The notes below the pieces were generated by a model. The model saw only the letters and a list, made by a program, of their open reading frames with translations. It made no database searches and was not told the DNA's origin. A stretch of DNA of 64,000 nt, taken from assembly GCA_018292915.2 (NCBI GenBank), contig JACVVK020000335.1:439501-503500 (forward strand), written 5' to 3'. The DNA is from Batillaria attramentaria. Taxonomy: Eukaryota > Mollusca > Gastropoda > Batillariidae. Shown piece by piece: positions 62,468-64,000 of the stretch (its first letter is position 1; each line of letters begins with the position of its first letter). The translations under genes and the position numbers were made by a program.

Positions 62468-63657
62468 GATGTAAGTGCAGCTGAGAGTGCTACCTAGGTA
62501 TAGATACATATGTGTGTATATCAATAACAGATACCCAGTTATACACTATACACACACACATCCCAAATGATGTTTCAGAAATTGCAGGAACAGACGAGAA
62601 TTCTGAAGAAAACGGCAAGCTAGTTAAGTACAGAGCGCCGACATAAACACTGCCAATAACAAAAGCATTAAAAGTGTAGTGTTCAAAGGCCGTGAGTATC
62701 TAATCGACTTTGCATAATGTGACTTTAAAGTTATCACTGTTTTCCCTTCACAAGTGACCATAACTCACTCTGATAGTCTCAGTCAAGAAATCAAAAAGTG
62801 CGGAGTAAATACAGCACTAGCAGAACAGGTTTCTATCGGTTAAAGGGAAGCAACCATCTGTTAGTGCACTACTGGCAAAAAGTCTCATTATATGAAGAGA
62901 GTATAAAAAAAGCAATGCTGGCAGCTATTTATGCGATTTCCTTCTTTTTAGGCGTCCCGGTCATCGTGGTCATCGTAGGGGTGATCCCTGTGCTGATCGT
63001 CCTGACTGCGGGGATCTGCACCTACAGACGCCGGTAAGAAATGTTCAAAGGTTGGATTGTGCATATTCTTCTGCCAGATATTTATACCAATGTCTAATGC
63101 TGCTGATTGATGTAGGTGATGTCAGTTTTCAACTATGTAGTTCCGTCACAGAGACTCAATGTATATATGGAATGAATGATTATAAACAGTTCGTTTGATA
63201 AATGTATTCAAAAACATCATATTTTTATTTATTTGTGTATTACTAACTTCTTTATGTGTCAAGCCAAAATCCCTTTATGGATTGAATAAATTAATTGAAT
63301 TATCAGTTGATCGGCATACACAGAACTGACTTCTTCTTCATCCTTTTCAATTTTGTACTTTCTTAATATAATGAAAAAAGAGGCATTGAAACTACTTTTC
63401 TTTTCCATTACGCCCCATCGCTAAAACGCCTAAAGAAATCTGTTAAAACAAGCAGTTGTTTCAGTGTGATGAGAAATCGGCCCCTCAAAAGAAACCTGTG
63501 CATGAGCGCGCGTGAGCCGATGATGTTAAAATGTCGTGAGCAAGAGAGTAGGCGGATGATGTTAGGACATTGTGAGTCAGCTGCAGCCTCGCCTTCTGCA
63601 GCAGACTTCGAAGAAGAAACTGCGTTTCGACGGGATGTCAGTCGTGAGTATCCGTAG
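47740..63657 (+). CDS. Ig-like type I receptor homologous to the ectodomain of the minus-strand receptor
   Basis: Exons 47740-47794, 48284-48421, 48866-48922, 49076-49273, stalk 50013-50057 and/or 50599-50643, transmembrane 62952-63033, tail 63465-63657. Phases are continuous; with one stalk exon the product is 255 residues. MERRLIYLWSFCIHIAPA is a signal peptide. The Ig-like domain has ASVTCHFDTDI, a short N-rich exon (GNTNNRTVPYKD), then DCMWLGHHSYC and KHVGTYECQIS. The transmembrane exon reads VPVIVVIVGVIPVLIVLTAG, then ICTYRRR. The tail is basic then acidic (DFEEETAFRRDVS). The tail exon also has a strong GTGAGT donor at 63644 in phase 1, so the gene may continue past the window, perhaps to a GTPase as in its homologue. 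The intron between stalk and transmembrane exons is over 12 kb. Confidence 0.6.
48284..49273 (+). CDS. Ig-like domain exons (three) of the third receptor
   Basis: Exons 48284-48421, 48866-48922 and 49076-49273 are all phase 1-1. The first uses a weak G|GTTGTG donor, conserved in position with the minus-strand homologue (G|GTTGG). Cys pairs VTCHF and TYECQ are the likely intradomain disulphide; DCMW and SYCN are extra. NNT, NRT and NFT are sequons. Confidence 0.65.
49675..49899. mobile_element. Tc1/mariner-like MITE
   Basis: ATACATAAACTAGTGTCCAA and AAGAAACGATACC at the left are inverted at the right (GGTATCGTTTCTTTTAGACA, CTAGTTTATAT). It sits in the intron before stalk exon copy 1. Confidence 0.6.
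50013..50057 (+). CDS. Stalk exon, copy 1
   Basis: 45 bases encoding TARTGKNAEENGKL, phase 1-1, with GTAAGT donor but a poor TTTAAG acceptor; copies at 50599-50643 and 62579-62623 have TTTCAG. Copy 1 may be weakly used. Confidence 0.4.
   Translation, partial: KLHAQARMLKKTAS
50128..50405 (+). mobile_element. LINE 3'-end fragment, copy 1
   Basis: Matches 51985-52272 closely and ends GAATAAAATCTTTGAATCTG, followed by (CT)n(TA)n. It is a strongly 5'-truncated copy with only the last residues of the reverse-transcriptase protein and the 3' UTR. Confidence 0.7.
50488..50870 (+). repeat. ~375-bp direct repeat with stalk exon, copy 1 of 2
   Basis: Nearly identical to 62466-62830. Both begin GGGATGTAAGTGCAGCTGAG directly after a (TA)n tract and include the stalk exon. 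A shorter, more diverged relative begins at 49900. The two copies flank the LINE, the hammerhead array and some 6.5 kb of other sequence. Confidence 0.75.
50599..50643 (+). CDS. Stalk exon, copy 2
   Basis: 45 bases encoding IAGTDENSEENGKL between TTTCAG and GTAAGT, phase 1-1. It has the best splice sites of the three copies. Confidence 0.5.
   Translation, partial: KLQEQTRILKKTAS
50875..52290 (+). pseudogene. 5'-truncated, frameshifted LINE reverse transcriptase
   Basis: The catalytic motif YADD is at 50912-50923 (LYADDNILLSDSREA), and the frame then shifts. Later pieces are DYCQHWELEVSPSKTKVM, the region near 51459-51650, and 51643-52032 with a terminal zinc-finger-like segment (NRHCARCDMSVIDDELHFIM, EC). 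The 3' UTR ends GAATAAAATCTTTGAATCTG followed by (TA)n. At least two frameshifts make it inactive. Confidence 0.7.
52288..52355. repeat. (TA)n tract at the left edge of the hammerhead array
   Basis: Uninterrupted TA dinucleotides between the LINE 3' end and the first ribozyme unit. Matching tracts are at 55754-55816 (right edge), 50455-50485 and 62399-62465. Confidence 0.95.
52666..52711 (-). ncRNA. Type I hammerhead ribozyme, copy 1
   Basis: Read on the minus strand: stem I 5' arm GCTCAC, core CTGATGA, stem II GGGTC with loop CCATT and GACCC, core GAAA, a very short stem III (CC-AT-GG), cleavage triplet GTC, then stem I 3' arm GTGAGC. All conserved core bases are present and both long stems pair perfectly. 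Confidence 0.85.
53216..53261 (-). ncRNA. Type I hammerhead ribozyme, copy 2
   Basis: Same 46-base core as copy 1 with no change in any core or stem position; unit 2 of the array. Confidence 0.85.
53770..53815 (-). ncRNA. Type I hammerhead ribozyme, copy 3
   Basis: Same core as copy 1, unit 3 of the array, unchanged. Confidence 0.85.
54321..54366 (-). ncRNA. Type I hammerhead ribozyme, copy 4
   Basis: Same core as copy 1, unit 4 of the array, unchanged. It is the last complete unit before the inversion. Confidence 0.85.
54902..54947 (+). ncRNA. Type I hammerhead ribozyme, copy 5 (inverted unit)
   Basis: Identical core, now on the plus strand, in the first inverted unit. Confidence 0.85.
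55453..55498 (+). ncRNA. Type I hammerhead ribozyme, copy 6 (inverted unit)
   Basis: Identical core on the plus strand, 551 bases after copy 5. Confidence 0.85.
55820..57040. other. Intronic stretch without a recognised gene
   Basis: Contains a (GT)n tract at 56761-56802 and (CA)n at 56834-56912. Short open frames near 55827-56110 have no homology I recognise. Confidence 0.4.
57062..57067 (-). promoter_or_regulatory. Possible minus-strand polyadenylation signal
   Basis: TTTATT on the plus strand gives AATAAA on the minus strand. It would end a 3' UTR of about 1.45 kb for the exon at 58522-58702, a stretch lacking recognisable repeats. Confidence 0.3.
58522..58702 (-). CDS. Possible terminal exon of an unidentified minus-strand gene
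   Basis: A good acceptor (TTCTGTGTTCAG) is followed by 60 codons: VIGTLSLPAAITSGTARERP, LDYSPIEAPRGGQEK, then HAIKRLPIKFEVLRQREGP and TAG. The DYSPIEAP segment resembles a tyrosine tail motif. Candidate upstream pieces are duplicated segments at 59663-59723 (SHSHPERETKADIDIYK) and 60390-60476 (SQSPPECETKATRIARRR), but their phases do not join cleanly. The gene would be nested in the large intron of the third receptor on the opposite strand. Function unknown. Confidence 0.35.
59520..60640. repeat. Local duplication of ~370-bp blocks, diverged
   Basis: 59520-59900 and 60270-60640 share CATGTACACAAAGCTA, CTTTGGTTTCACRTTCTGGG and GAGAGCCTAAAG in the same order. Both contain the same potential minus-strand acceptor after CTTTAG. 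Confidence 0.55.
60650..61477. other. Intronic stretch, nothing recognised
   Basis: Open frames near 60790-61240 lack splice partners and recognisable motifs. ATTAGCCACGTGACTGGGGT near 61360 is the reverse complement of a junction sequence at 22953-22973. Confidence 0.35.
61478..61713. mobile_element. MITE with AAGGC.ATGTCACAC ends
   Basis: AAGGCCATGTCACAC at the left is inverted as GTGTGACATCGCCTT at the right. The interior is a series of AAAACATGTTTT palindromes. Confidence 0.65.
62088..62212 (-). mobile_element. 5'-truncated copy of the same SINE with 12-bp target-site duplication
   Basis: Matches the 3' part of the SINE at 21123-21292 and stops just inside the B-box region. It is bounded by CTTTCAAATCAA at 62076-62087 and 62213-62224. 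This is 5' truncation during LINE-driven insertion. Confidence 0.8.
62268..62390. mobile_element. Fold-back MITE, copy 2
   Basis: Same hairpin as 40825-40968: GATTACGTAAAATACACCAC is inverted at GTGGTGTATTTTCCGTAATC with a loop of about 30 bases. Confidence 0.65.
62399..62465. repeat. (TA)n tract before the second stalk-unit copy
   Basis: Uninterrupted TA dinucleotides directly preceding GGGATGTAAGTGCAGCTGAG, as at 50455-50487. Confidence 0.95.
62579..62623 (+). pseudogene. Stalk exon, copy 3, donor lost
   Basis: Identical to copy 2 over the exon, but the donor has changed from GGTAAGT to GTTAAGT, so it is probably not spliced normally. It lies in the second copy of a ~375-bp direct repeat (50488-50870 and 62466-62830). 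Confidence 0.55.
62952..63033 (+). CDS. Transmembrane exon of the third receptor
   Basis: After a CTTCTTTTTAG acceptor, a 26-codon hydrophobic exon ends CTYRR with a split Arg at GTAAGA. It has the same length and phases as transmembrane exon copy 2 of the minus-strand gene. Confidence 0.65.
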
Positions 63658-63794
63658 TAGCCTTACGGAAACAGCGACAAATTATACGGCCATTTATTGT
63701 TTCTTTCAGGAAATTCGGGTCGCATTCCTTCGTGGAAGTGCGTCTGGTTTAAATGCAGACTTTAGGGCACGCCTACTGGCAGTTACAGTGTTTA

Positions 63795-63800
63795 AATAAA
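63795..63800 (+). promoter_or_regulatory. Polyadenylation signal AATAAA downstream of the third receptor
   Basis: AATAAA lies 138 bases after the TAG at 63655-63657, consistent with a gene end here if the tail exon is terminal. Confidence 0.45.
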
Positions 63801-63819
63801 CCAGTTCAAATTAGAAATA

Positions 63820-64000
63820 ATTTCAAGTGTCACTATTTAATTAAAAAATAAAAGATGGTATGCCTATCTCCTGGGAGCGGCTTAAACAGATTGATTAAAA
63901 AAATCAACAGTTTTTGCATTTTCAAGGATTCGATTTTTTTTTTACACGACACAGCTTTTTTGCACCCATCTTAGTACATTTTGTACAGATGCCCATACCA
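63820..64000. other. AT-rich window end
   Basis: No feature recognised between the last polyadenylation signal and the window edge. Confidence 0.4.

Overview
This is eukaryotic, intron-rich and repeat-rich DNA, most probably from a mollusc and perhaps a gastropod. The evidence is an animal IQCC orthologue, AIG1/GIMAP-type GTPase exons, immunoglobulin-like receptor exons, a tRNA-derived SINE whose 3' part carries the GGACGTTAAACMCC tail I associate with mollusc SINEs, and very dense (CA)n, (GA)n and (TA)n microsatellites. Every multi-exon model below was built by eye from splice sites, reading phase and similarity between exons. No transcript data were available.

Layout. 1-3.6 kb (+): a four-exon IQCC-like gene with a polyadenylation signal. 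3.6-13.1 kb: no gene seen; fold-back DNA elements, hAT-like and pogo-like MITEs and microsatellites. 13.1-35.6 kb (-): one long gene model whose exons run signal peptide, Ig-like domain, duplicated stalk and transmembrane exons, short linker, and a complete AIG1/GIMAP GTPase ending in CVCF. Its introns hold a segmental duplication, a satellite-like element and a Ty3/gypsy-type element. That element keeps gag-protease-integrase, then only the last bit of RNase H, with no reverse transcriptase. 35.6-37.4 kb: a divergent (head-to-head) intergenic region. 37.4-42.6 kb (+): a second type I Ig receptor with a mucin-like stalk, a transmembrane helix and three tandemly duplicated cytoplasmic exons, each carrying a DYLTP tyrosine motif. 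42.6-47.7 kb: LINE and SINE remnants and a 0.9-kb direct repeat. 47.7-63.8 kb (+): a third Ig receptor whose exon structure matches the ectodomain of the minus-strand receptor. Its large intron contains LINE copies and a 3.4-kb array of about 550-bp units, four in one orientation and two inverted. Every unit contains a complete type I hammerhead ribozyme core. A possible further minus-strand gene ends near 57-58.7 kb inside that intron.

How the genes may work together. The three receptors look like a local family of cell-surface Ig proteins with related extracellular exons but different cytoplasmic outputs: a GTPase, a multi-tyrosine SH2-ligand-like tail, and a short basic/acidic tail. All ectodomain, stalk and transmembrane exons are phase 1 at their joins, so they can be shuffled or duplicated without breaking the frame. 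An innate-immune role is an inference from the domains, not something the sequence proves.
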